Source: Planctomycetota bacterium
GTDB lineage: Bacteria; Planctomycetota; UBA1135; GCA-002686595
Length of the DNA stretch: 6,274 nt
NCBI GenBank assembly: GCA_004296785.1
Contig: SCVU01000783.1
Coordinates: forward strand, 1 to 6,274
Direction of reading: 5' to 3'
Under the pieces are notes generated by a model. The model was given only the letters and a program-made list of their open reading frames with translations. It had not been told where the DNA came from and made no database searches. Shown here piece after piece: positions 1-5,841 of the stretch. The position numbers were made by a program, and so were the translations under genes. The stretch's first letter is position 1. Every line of letters begins with the position of its first letter.

Positions 1-1697
1 TCTCGGAGCTCGGCGACGCGGTCGACGAGGCGCCGAGCGGCGCGCTCGCGATCGTCGCGGGCACGGGCCTGTTGTCCGGCGAGAGCGTGCTCTCGAAGCG
101 CGACGGCACGTTCGAGGTGCGCGGGCTCGCCGCCGGCGCGTGGAAGTTCTCCGCGCAGCACCGCGACTTCGCGTTCAGCACGTCCGAGCCGATCCAAGTC
201 GCCGCGGGCGCGACCGTCGAGGGCGTCGAGATCGCGCTGTCGAGCGGCGGCGGACTCGAGGGTCGCATCACCGATCGCCACGACCGCCCGCTGCCGGGCG
301 CGATCGTCGTCGCCGCGTCGCCGGCCGGGCTGACCGGCTCGCGCGAGGGCGGCGATCTGTACCAGGGCGTGGCCGATGCGAGCGGTCACTACCAGATCGC
401 GCACATGCAGGGCGGCGGTTACTTCGTCGCGGTGCTGCGCGGCGACGCAGCGCTGTCGCCGATGTCGTTCCTCGGCACGCTGCAGTTCGACCTCGTCACC
501 GTGCCGACCGACGCGGTGCTCGAGTACGACATCATCGATCGCTCGGCGGCCGCGTGCCGCGTCTACGGCCAGGTGCTCGCAGGCGGCGCGCCGGCCGCGG
601 CCGGCGGGATCTTCGCGCTGTCGTTCGAGGGCGAGGGGATGCTCGGCCTCGAGGTGAAGATCGCGCAGGTGCGCTCGGACGGCACCTACGAGTTCCCCGG
701 GCTCGCGCCCGGCGCGTACCAGTTCAACTACGGCGGCGCGGGGCGCGGCGGCGATGCGCAGATGCGCGTGAACGTGCCCGATCTGCCCGAGTACAAGTGC
801 GACCTCGCGCTGCCGGAGGGCCGCATCGCCGGCCGCGTGATCGCGTGCGAAGGCGGCGCGCCGGTGCGCGGCGCGCAGGTGCTGCTGCGCTCGAAGGAGG
901 ATCGCGCGCCGACGGGTCTGCTCGCGCAGCTGATCGGCGGCGAGAGCCGCGGCGAGCGTGCGTCCACGCGCGACGACGGCAGCTTCGAGTTCGAGCGGGT
1001 CTCGCCCGGCTCGTACGCGCTCGAGGTGCAGCCGCCGCGCTGGGGCGACGACCGCGGCAAGTACGCGCCGCGCACCGGCGACTCCGTCGAGATCGCCGAC
1101 GGCGAAGTGCGCACCGACCTCGAGTTCGCGCTGTCGCCGTCGTGGGCGATCCGCGGCCGCGTCACCGGCGACGGCGGCCAGCCGCAGAAAGGCGCGACCG
1201 TGCTCGCGTACGCGCGCGCGACGCCCGAGCTCGAGCCGTCGCGCGCGACGACGAGCGCCGAAGGAGAGTTCGAACTGCTGTCGCTCGCCGAGGGCCGGCA
1301 CGAACTGCTCGTGTGGGCCGACGGCTACGCCGAGAAGCGCGTTGCCGACGTCAAGAGCGCGCAGGGGCCGCAGTCGGTCGAGATCGCGCTCGAGCGCGGC
1401 TTCGAGATCCGCGTGCGCGCGCTCGATGCGCTCGGGCAGCCGCTGGCGGGCGCCGTCGCGAAGGTCGTCCCGCTCGACTCGGCAGCCGGCGTCAGCGCCG
1501 ACGCGCGCCGCGCGATCGGCGGGTTCCTCAAGGGGCAGGGCATGTCGGGCCTCGACGGTTGGATGGAGCTCGGGCGCTTCATGCCCGGTCGCTATCGGAT
1601 CGAAGCGACGCGCGGCACTCTGCGCGGCGCCATCGACGAGGTCGGGTTCGACGGCTATGGCGGCACCGCGATGGAGAGCAGCATCACGCTGAAATGA
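1..1697 (+). CDS. Carboxypeptidase-regulatory-like repeat protein, 5' truncated by the window
   Basis: The reading frame is open from the left edge (first whole codon at position 3) to a TGA at 1695-1697, giving 564 residues of a longer protein; the true start lies outside. It is a string of about six beta-sandwich units of the carboxypeptidase-regulatory-like / transthyretin-like type. The recurring core is D-G-x-F/Y-E-x-x-x-L-x-P-G-x-Y and its variants, seen near nucleotides 102-149, 375-428, 678-725, 975-1022, 1254-1307 and 1551-1601, a spacing of roughly 90-100 residues. Each core is followed by a G-R-V/I strand and a 'G-x-P-x-x-G-A' turn (for example RIAGRVIACEGGAPVRGA). No catalytic motif and no membrane segment are visible in this part. 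Such repeats are usually structural or carbohydrate-binding modules of exported proteins; export is inferred because the N-terminus is missing. The stop overlaps the start of the next gene (ATGA), so the two are probably translationally coupled. Confidence 0.85.
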   Translation, partial: SELGDAVDEAPSGALAIVAGTGLLSGESVLSKRDGTFEVRGLAAGAWKFSAQHRDFAFSTSEPIQVAAGATVEGVEIALSSGGGLEGRITDRHDRPLPGAIVVAASPAGLTGSREGGDLYQGVADASGHYQIAHMQGGGYFVAVLRGDAALSPMSFLGTLQFDLVTVPTDAVLEYDIIDRSAAACRVYGQVLAGGAPAAAGGIFALSFEGEGMLGLEVKIAQVRSDGTYEFPGLAPGAYQFNYGGAGRGGDAQMRVNVPDLPEYKCDLALPEGRIAGRVIACEGGAPVRGAQVLLRSKEDRAPTGLLAQLIGGESRGERASTRDDGSFEFERVSPGSYALEVQPPRWGDDRGKYAPRTGDSVEIADGEVRTDLEFALSPSWAIRGRVTGDGGQPQKGATVLAYARATPELEPSRATTSAEGEFELLSLAEGRHELLVWADGYAEKRVADVKSAQGPQSVEIALERGFEIRVRALDALGQPLAGAVAKVVPLDSAAGVSADARRAIGGFLKGQGMSGLDGWMELGRFMPGRYRIEATRGTLRGAIDEVGFDGYGGTAMESSITLK

Positions 1698-2830
1698 GCC
1701 TGCGCTTCGCCACTGTGTTCCTGTCGCTCGCCGCAGCCGTGCTCGCGCCCGCGCGCGCGGCGCAGGAGAGCGCGCCGGCCTCGGCGCCGGCCTCGGCTCC
1801 CGCGCCGACGCCGGCCGGCCTGCGCTCGACCTTCTTGACGCCGATGTACCACGGCGAGTTTCCGCCCGAGGTGCGGACGCTGCGCGGGATCCAGGTGTCG
1901 TGGAAGGGCGCCGAGGCCGCGACCGCCGACGTCGCGCTGACCCGCGACGCGGCCTACGCGCTCGCGCGCGAGGCGGCCGCGCGGCTGCGCGCGGGCGTCG
2001 ACTTCGACGAGCTCTCGCGCAATCACTCGTCGCTGCCGAATCGCCAGCTCGGCGGCGTGCTCGGGACGTTCGCTCCGGGCATGCTCGGTCCGAAGCTCGA
2101 CGCGTTCGTGCTGGGCGCCGAGCTCGGCGCGGTCAGCGAGCCGTTCGAGACGCCGCGCGGCTGGCTCGTCGTGCAGCGCGTGGAATCGCACGCCGCCGCG
2201 CGCGGCCTGCTCGTCGCCGCCAATCGCGAGGACGCGCTGGGCCGCTGCCGCGCGCTGCTCGCGCGCGCGCGCGCCGGTGCGGACTTCGCGAAGCTGTGCG
2301 CGGAGGAGTCCGACGATCCGCTGACCAAGGCGCGCGGCGGCGCGCTCGCGATCTTCGAGCGCGGGCCGTACGACCAGTTGCTCAAGGCCGCCGCGTTCAC
2401 GCTGTCGGTCGGCGCGACGAGCGAGCCGATCGAGTCGCCGCTCGGCTGGCACCTCGTGCAGCGCGTGCCGCTCGACGCGCTCGACCCGGCGCTCGCCGAT
2501 CCGGTGTGGGTGCGCGCGCGCGCGATCCTCGTCGCGCAGTCGGTCGTGCCGCTCGGCTCACCGAGCGCGGACCGCTCGTCCGAGCGCGCGGCGGACATCG
2601 CGGCCAAGCTGTACGAGCGCGTGGTCGCGGGCGAGGACATGGGCGAGCTCGCGCACCAGTTCTGCGACGACTTCGGCGGCCGCGAGCGCCGCGGCGATCT
2701 CGGCTGGATCCACCGCCGCCATCCCGGCAAGGCGCACTTCCTCGACGAGCTGTGGAAGGCCGCGCCGGGCGAGCTGCTCGAGCCGTTCCAGTCGAACGCC
2801 GGCTGGGTGCTGCTGCGGCGCGAGTACTGA
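1694..2830 (+). CDS. Secreted protein with three tandem parvulin-like (PpiC/rotamase) domains
   Basis: This is a 378-residue protein. The ATG at 1694 was chosen because it overlaps the upstream stop as ATGA and begins a classic signal peptide (MSLRFATVFLSLAAAVLAPA, cleavage probably near ARA/AQ at 21-23); the frame stays open upstream only as an arginine-rich shadow. An A/S/P linker (about 26-41) leads to three parvulin-like domains at about 65-164, 168-259 and 273-377. Each has the helix with 'L-x-A-G-x-D-F/M-x-x-L', a glycine turn (LGGVLG, ARGGALA, RRGDLG) and a C-terminal 'P-x-x-x-x-x-G-W' strand. Active parvulins carry two conserved histidines. The first is replaced in all three domains (G65, G171, A277), and the second survives only in domain 2 (H253; L158 and V372 elsewhere). 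The acidic residue near the glycine turn is present in domains 2 and 3 but not in domain 1. It is therefore likely an extracytoplasmic chaperone-type protein with weak or no isomerase activity. It is the last gene of the operon and converges on the acetyltransferase gene. Confidence 0.85.
   Translation: MSLRFATVFLSLAAAVLAPARAAQESAPASAPASAPAPTPAGLRSTFLTPMYHGEFPPEVRTLRGIQVSWKGAEAATADVALTRDAAYALAREAAARLRAGVDFDELSRNHSSLPNRQLGGVLGTFAPGMLGPKLDAFVLGAELGAVSEPFETPRGWLVVQRVESHAAARGLLVAANREDALGRCRALLARARAGADFAKLCAEESDDPLTKARGGALAIFERGPYDQLLKAAAFTLSVGATSEPIESPLGWHLVQRVPLDALDPALADPVWVRARAILVAQSVVPLGSPSADRSSERAADIAAKLYERVVAGEDMGELAHQFCDDFGGRERRGDLGWIHRRHPGKAHFLDELWKAAPGELLEPFQSNAGWVLLRREY
1772..1795 (+). 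repeat. 12-bp tandem duplication in the A/S/P linker
   Basis: GCGCCGGCCTCG occurs twice head to tail (1772-1783 and 1784-1795), followed by a diverged third unit. It encodes alternating Ala-Pro-Ala-Ser just after the signal peptide of the parvulin-like protein. An in-frame 12-bp unit lets the linker change length without a frameshift, a common feature of flexible linkers in exported proteins. Confidence 0.75.
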
Positions 2831-2847
2831 GCGCGCGCCGCCGCGCT
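2830..2847. terminator. Possible short hairpin in the convergent spacer
   Basis: AGCGCG (2830-2835) and CGCGCT (2842-2847) form a perfect 6-bp stem with a 6-nt loop. The stem spans the 15-bp gap between the stop of the parvulin-like gene and the stop of the convergent acetyltransferase gene. It could serve as a bidirectional terminator. There is no T-run on either side, and short GC palindromes are cheap in DNA this rich in G+C, so this is a weak call. Confidence 0.25.
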
Positions 2848-4015
2848 ACTCGTCGGCCAGTCCGAACACCGGCGAGTAGCTCCACATCGGCGTGCCGGCG
2901 GGGAACAGCGCGCGCGCCAGCGGAGTCGGCGCGTCGAGGTCGCGCCAGCTGCGCTGGCCGGTCAGGAAGCCCGGCGCGAGCCCGTGCGGCAGCTCGACGT
3001 GGCGCTCCTTCACGCGGCCGCGGTCGACGACGAGTGCGTCGTCCGCGCGCCGCAACCGCCAGGTCTCGCCGTCGATGCCGATCGACGCATCGGCGACGCC
3101 GGCGGCGCGCAGCGCGGAAAGCCAGTGCGCCGAGGTCGCGCCGAACAGCGCGTTCCAGTCGGTGATGCACAGCATCGCCGCGCCGCGGAAGTTGCTCGCG
3201 ACCTGCGGCGCGCCGCGGTGGAAGAGCGCGCGCGCGACCGGGTGCTGCGGCGGCAGGTGCAGGTCGACGCGCGTGCGGCCGTGCTCGCGCGCGAGCCGCG
3301 CGATGAAGCCGAGCAGCGCCTGCACGTCGTGCGACGTCGCGGCCGCGCACTCGCGCACCTCGAGCTCGCCGCGCGTGCGAAAGTGCAGGTACGCGCGCGG
3401 CGCGCCGCCGCGCTCGAACACGAGCGTGTGGCCGTTCTCGATCGGGCTCTCCCAGTCGAGCGCGGCGATCGAGCGCTCCTCGGTGCCCGCGACGCCCGCG
3501 TAGCTCGCGTGCAGCAGCGCGCGCAGCGCACCGAGGTCGTCGCCGCGCAGGCCGCGCCACGGCGCGGCGTCGGGCTCGGGCAGATCCGCCAGGCGCGCCT
3601 CGGTCGTGTAGAGGTTGAACGCGGGCGCGAAGCCGTGGCGCGCGAAGAACGCGCTCGGGCCGAGCGCGACCATGCCGCACATCCCGCGGTCGCACAGCGC
3701 CTGGAAGCCGGTGCGCAGCAGGAAATTGCCCAGGCCGCGCTTGCGCGCCTCCGGCAGCGTCGCGAACGGCGAGAGCACGGCGAGCTTGACGAAGGTCCCG
3801 CACAGCTGGATGCGGCGCGGCAGGAACAGCGCGTAGCCGGCCGCGCGGCCGTCGATCTCGCCGACCAGCGAGAGGCCCGGATCGAAGTGCGGATCGCCGC
3901 TGGCGAGCGCGCGCGCGAGCTCGGACTCGCGGCCGACGCGCTCGAAGCACGAGTCGATCAGGCCGAGCAGCGCCGGTTCGTCGATCGGCGTCGCCACGCG
4001 AAGGGAGAGGTCCAC
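2846..4015 (-). CDS. Eis-like GNAT family N-acetyltransferase
   Basis: This protein probably has 389 residues. It resembles the Eis-type acetyltransferases, which transfer acetyl from acetyl-CoA to amines and have two GNAT-fold regions plus an SCP2-like C-terminal domain. The N-terminal GNAT (about 5-140) shows the acetyl-CoA pyrophosphate loop R-K-R-G-L-G at residues 91-96 followed by the NFLLRTGF helix, and a later 'LGPSAFFARHGF' strand-turn (118-129) of the YhbS type. A second, degenerate GNAT-like half follows (about 150-280), then an SCP2-like tail (about 285-389). In mycobacterial Eis the chain ends on an aromatic residue whose carboxylate takes part in catalysis; here five residues (GLADE) follow the comparable Phe. 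The GTG at 4015 is preferred because the residues beyond it ('VDLSLRVATPIDEPA') look like a normal domain start. GTGs at 4045 and 4072 are possible, but the one at 4072 lies upstream of the candidate promoter at 4056-4061. No Shine-Dalgarno is obvious. The substrate is unknown. Confidence 0.75.
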   Translation of the reverse strand: MDLSLRVATPIDEPALLGLIDSCFERVGRESELARALASGDPHFDPGLSLVGEIDGRAAGYALFLPRRIQLCGTFVKLAVLSPFATLPEARKRGLGNFLLRTGFQALCDRGMCGMVALGPSAFFARHGFAPAFNLYTTEARLADLPEPDAAPWRGLRGDDLGALRALLHASYAGVAGTEERSIAALDWESPIENGHTLVFERGGAPRAYLHFRTRGELEVRECAAATSHDVQALLGFIARLAREHGRTRVDLHLPPQHPVARALFHRGAPQVASNFRGAAMLCITDWNALFGATSAHWLSALRAAGVADASIGIDGETWRLRRADDALVVDRGRVKERHVELPHGLAPGFLTGQRSWRDLDAPTPLARALFPAGTPMWSYSPVFGLADE

Positions 4016-4055
4016 GGAAGGATTTTCTCGCTCGGTCGGGTGCACCGAGCCGCGA

Positions 4056-4061
4056 AGTATA
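4056..4061 (-). promoter_or_regulatory. Candidate -10 element (TATACT) for the acetyltransferase gene
   Basis: Read on the minus strand, TATACT is followed by TCGCGG and lies 40 nt before the GTG at 4015. It stands out as AT-rich in a very GC-rich spacer. No convincing -35 hexamer is present 16-19 nt upstream; that region instead holds an inverted repeat. The same TANACTTCGCG string sits in front of the kinase gene at 4561, which supports a real promoter class. This is inferred from sequence only. Confidence 0.45.
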
Positions 4062-4074
4062 CCTCTGCGCACAG

Positions 4075-4099
4075 GCGCGGCGCTTTCGACGCGCCGCGC
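4075..4099. promoter_or_regulatory. 9-bp perfect inverted repeat upstream of the TATACT element
   Basis: GCGCGGCGC (4075-4083) and GCGCCGCGC (4091-4099) pair perfectly around a 7-nt loop (TTTCGAC). It lies downstream of the lipoprotein stop (4167) and covers the place where a -35 box for the acetyltransferase promoter would fall. It could be a factor-independent-like terminator for the lipoprotein transcript or an operator for the downstream promoter. No U-tract follows on the minus strand. Confidence 0.35.
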
Positions 4100-4166
4100 G
4101 CGCGCACGAGCGCCTGCGAGCGCGCGCCGAGCCCGCGCGTGCGGCGGCGAGTGCGGCCGATCTCGC

Positions 4167-4508
4167 TCAGCGCGCGGCGGCGGTCGGCGCGTCCGCGTGT
4201 CCCCAGCGGCCCTCGATCACCGCGTAGCGCACGCTCACGATGTCGAGCAGCCAGTTCCACCAACCGAGATCGGGCACGACGCGCGCGTGCTCGATCACGA
4301 GGTTCGACTGACCGGCGTCGACCGCGTTCTCGCGCGCGATCTGCATCGCCTGGCGCGGGAAGTCGATCGAGAGGATCGTGAACGCGGTGCCCGACGAGCG
4401 GAACGTGCCGGCGGACGGTGACTCCCGCTTGAACTCGACGCTGGCGCACGCCGAAGCGAGCGCGATCGCGAGCACGGCGGACGCGAAGCGGAGCTGCGGA
4501 GCGACCAT
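4167..4508 (-). CDS. Small predicted lipoprotein of unknown function
   Basis: This is a 113-residue protein starting at the ATG at 4508; an in-frame ATG at 4520 would add four residues (MHGA). The N-terminus has a basic residue (R7), a hydrophobic core and L-A-S-A-C21, a lipoprotein-type signal in which position -3 is Ala rather than the usual Leu/Val/Ile. Lipidation at C21 is therefore likely but not certain. The mature part (about 92 residues) has no transmembrane segment. It contains 'SSGTAFTILSIDFPRQAMQIARENA' (39-62, helix-like at the end) and closes with a tryptophan-rich 'LGWWNWLLDIVSVRYAVIEGRWG' stretch (81-103). The layout of a glycine/serine strand, an A-x-x-x-A helix and a C-terminal strand ending in a G-x-W-G type motif recalls small TRL-like lipoproteins, but I do not recognise the family with certainty. 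It is divergent from the kinase gene across a 70-bp spacer, and no dedicated promoter could be picked out for it. Confidence 0.6.
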   Translation of the reverse strand: MVAPQLRFASAVLAIALASACASVEFKRESPSAGTFRSSGTAFTILSIDFPRQAMQIARENAVDAGQSNLVIEHARVVPDLGWWNWLLDIVSVRYAVIEGRWGHADAPTAAAR

Positions 4509-4536
4509 GGCGCCGTGCATGGTAGTCGGGGCGCCC

Positions 4537-4553
4537 CGGCGGCTCCACCGCCG
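4537..4553. promoter_or_regulatory. Inverted repeat in the divergent spacer
   Basis: CGGCGG (4537-4542) and CCGCCG (4548-4553) form a perfect 6-bp stem with a 5-nt loop. A GGGGCGCCCC palindrome (4528-4537) directly abuts it. Both lie between the divergent lipoprotein and kinase starts, just upstream of the TAGACT element, where a regulator could act on either gene. The chance background of such palindromes is high at this base composition. Confidence 0.25.
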
Positions 4554-4560
4554 CGCCGTG

Positions 4561-4566
4561 TAGACT
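4561..4566 (+). promoter_or_regulatory. Candidate -10 element (TAGACT) for the kinase gene
   Basis: TAGACT followed by TCGCGC lies 12 nt before the ATG at 4579 and 36 nt before the ATG at 4603. Transcription would begin near 4573, so translation from 4579 would use an almost leaderless mRNA. It shares TANACTTCGCG with the element in front of the acetyltransferase gene. No clear -35 box is visible. Confidence 0.45.
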
Positions 4567-4578
4567 TCGCGCACCCGC

Positions 4579-5802
4579 ATGATCGAGCCGACGCCAGCGC
4601 GCATGGCCGCCGTGTCAGCGCCCAGCGGCGCGAGCGAACTCTTGCCGGAGCTCGTGCGGGCCTGGCAGCAGCGCTTCGGCCGCCGCGACGCGCCGCGCGT
4701 GTTCTTCGCGCCGGGCCGCGTGAACCTGATGGGCGCGCACCTCGACTACAACGGCGGGCCCGTGATGCCGGTGGCGGTCGATCGCGGCACGTTCGTCGCG
4801 CTGGGGCCGCGCGGCGACGGACGGCTGCGCCTCGCCTCGCGGATCGAGCCCGGCGAGTGCGAGATCGACCTCGCGCTCGCGGCGCACAGCGCGCGTTCCG
4901 GCGCGTGGTTCGACTACCCGCTCGGCGTCGCGCTCGCGCTGTGCGCGCGGCGACCGCGCGCCGTCGGACTCGACGTGCTGTTCGGCGGCAACCTGCCGAT
5001 CGGCGGCGGCCTGTCGTCGTCGGCCTCGATCTGCGTCGGGACCTCGCTCGCGTTCGAGCGCGCGTGGGGGATCGAGCTGTCGAGCCTCGAGCGCATCGAG
5101 GTCGCGCTGTGGGCCGAGCGCGAGTTCGTCGGCGTCAAGTGCGGGATCATGGACCCGACCTCGATCGCGCTCGCGCGCCGCGGCCGGCTCTTGTGGCTCG
5201 ACTGCCGCGACCGCTCGTTCGAGCACGTCGCGCTCGACGACGCGCGGATCGCGATCGGCGTCGCGGACAGCGGCGTGCGGCGCGAGCTCGCGCGCGGCGA
5301 TTTCAACCTGCGCGTCGAACAGTGCCGCGCCGCGTTCGAGCAGCTGCGCCGCTACGTGCCCGGCGCGACGTGCCTGCGCGACGTGCCCGCGGGCGTGCTG
5401 GCGAGCCACGCGGCCGAGCTCGAGCCGGTCGTCGCGCGGCGCGCGCTGCACGTCGTCAGCGAGGTCGAGCGCACGTTCGCGGCGCGCGACGCGCTCGCGC
5501 GCGGCGAGCTCGCGGCCTTCGGCGAGCTGATGGTGCGCACGCACGCGTCGCTGCGCGATGCGTACGAGGTCTCGCTGCCCGAGCTCGACTGCCTGTCGGA
5601 GACCGCGTGCGCGCTCGACGGCGTCTACGGCGCGCGCCTCACGGGCGCCGGCTTCGGCGGCTGCGTCGTCGTGCTGCTGCACCCGCGCGCGAGCGCGGCG
5701 CTCGCGCCGGCGCTGGAGGCGGAGTTCGCGCGCCGCTTCGGGCGCGTGCCGCGCGTCACGATCTACGCGAGCTCGGACGGCCCGCGCGAGCTCGAGCTCT
5801 AG
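4579..5802 (+). CDS. galK: Galactokinase-family GHMP sugar kinase, sugar specificity uncertain
   Basis: This is a complete 407-residue protein, close to the usual galactokinase length. GHMP kinases of this family phosphorylate a sugar at C1 with ATP in the cytoplasm; galactokinase is the first committed step of the Leloir pathway. The signature G-R-V-N-L-M-G-A-H-L-D-Y is at 46-57, the ATP-binding loop P-I-G-G-G-L-S-S-S-A at 140-149, the catalytic-base region C-G-I-M-D with D192 at 188-192, and the third GHMP motif G-A-R-L-T-G-A-G-F-G-G-C at 351-362. Two sugar-contact positions are unusual. The Glu that normally follows Gly in 'IGEH' and contacts the O6 of galactose is Ala53, and the Tyr of 'EYN-x-R-x-x-QC' is Phe242 (DFNLRVEQC). 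The same Glu-to-Ala change occurs in plant galacturonokinase (GAHIDHQGG), so a sugar acid or another C6-modified sugar is possible. The start at 4579 is used; Met9 at 4603 is a good alternative. No galT, galE or transporter is adjacent. Confidence 0.9.
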   Translation: MIEPTPARMAAVSAPSGASELLPELVRAWQQRFGRRDAPRVFFAPGRVNLMGAHLDYNGGPVMPVAVDRGTFVALGPRGDGRLRLASRIEPGECEIDLALAAHSARSGAWFDYPLGVALALCARRPRAVGLDVLFGGNLPIGGGLSSSASICVGTSLAFERAWGIELSSLERIEVALWAEREFVGVKCGIMDPTSIALARRGRLLWLDCRDRSFEHVALDDARIAIGVADSGVRRELARGDFNLRVEQCRAAFEQLRRYVPGATCLRDVPAGVLASHAAELEPVVARRALHVVSEVERTFAARDALARGELAAFGELMVRTHASLRDAYEVSLPELDCLSETACALDGVYGARLTGAGFGGCVVVLLHPRASAALAPALEAEFARRFGRVPRVTIYASSDGPRELEL

Positions 5803-5816
5803 CGCGCACGCGCGCT
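5801..5816. terminator. Possible hairpin after the kinase stop
   Basis: AGCGCGC (5801-5807) and GCGCGCT (5810-5816) are perfectly complementary, most realistically as a 6-bp stem with a 4-nt CACG loop. The element overlaps the kinase TAG and lies in the 39-bp convergent gap before the TPR gene stop. GCGCGCT (5810-5816) can also pair with AGCGCGC (5835-5841), so two alternative folds compete. No T-run follows, so termination is a guess. Confidence 0.3.
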
Positions 5817-5841
5817 CCGAGCCTGCCCTGCCCGAGCGCGC

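Noticed and set aside
140..1693. In-frame upstream extension of the parvulin-like gene (would give about 896 residues)
   Set aside because: The extension is an Arg/Ala-rich translation of the repeat-protein gene in another frame; the signal peptide and ATGA overlap at 1694 mark the true start.
2397..3950. Long open frame on the minus strand
   Set aside because: It is Arg/Ala-rich low-complexity sequence, a frame shadow of the acetyltransferase gene continuing antisense through the parvulin-like gene; high GC removes stop codons.
2984..4381. Long open frame on the plus strand across the acetyltransferase and spacer
   Set aside because: It is antisense to two well-supported genes, its composition is typical of a shadow frame (R, A, E, Q blocks), and it shows no domain motifs.
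4543..4560. A -35 box for the kinase promoter
   Set aside because: No hexamer resembling TTGACA lies 15-19 nt before TAGACT; the region is a GC palindrome instead.
4509..4604. N-terminal extension of the lipoprotein to 4604
   Set aside because: It would overlap the kinase start and its promoter and bury the signal peptide 32 residues inside the protein.
4615..5682. Long open frame antisense to the kinase
   Set aside because: The kinase on the other strand carries all three GHMP motifs; this frame is low-complexity and motif-free.
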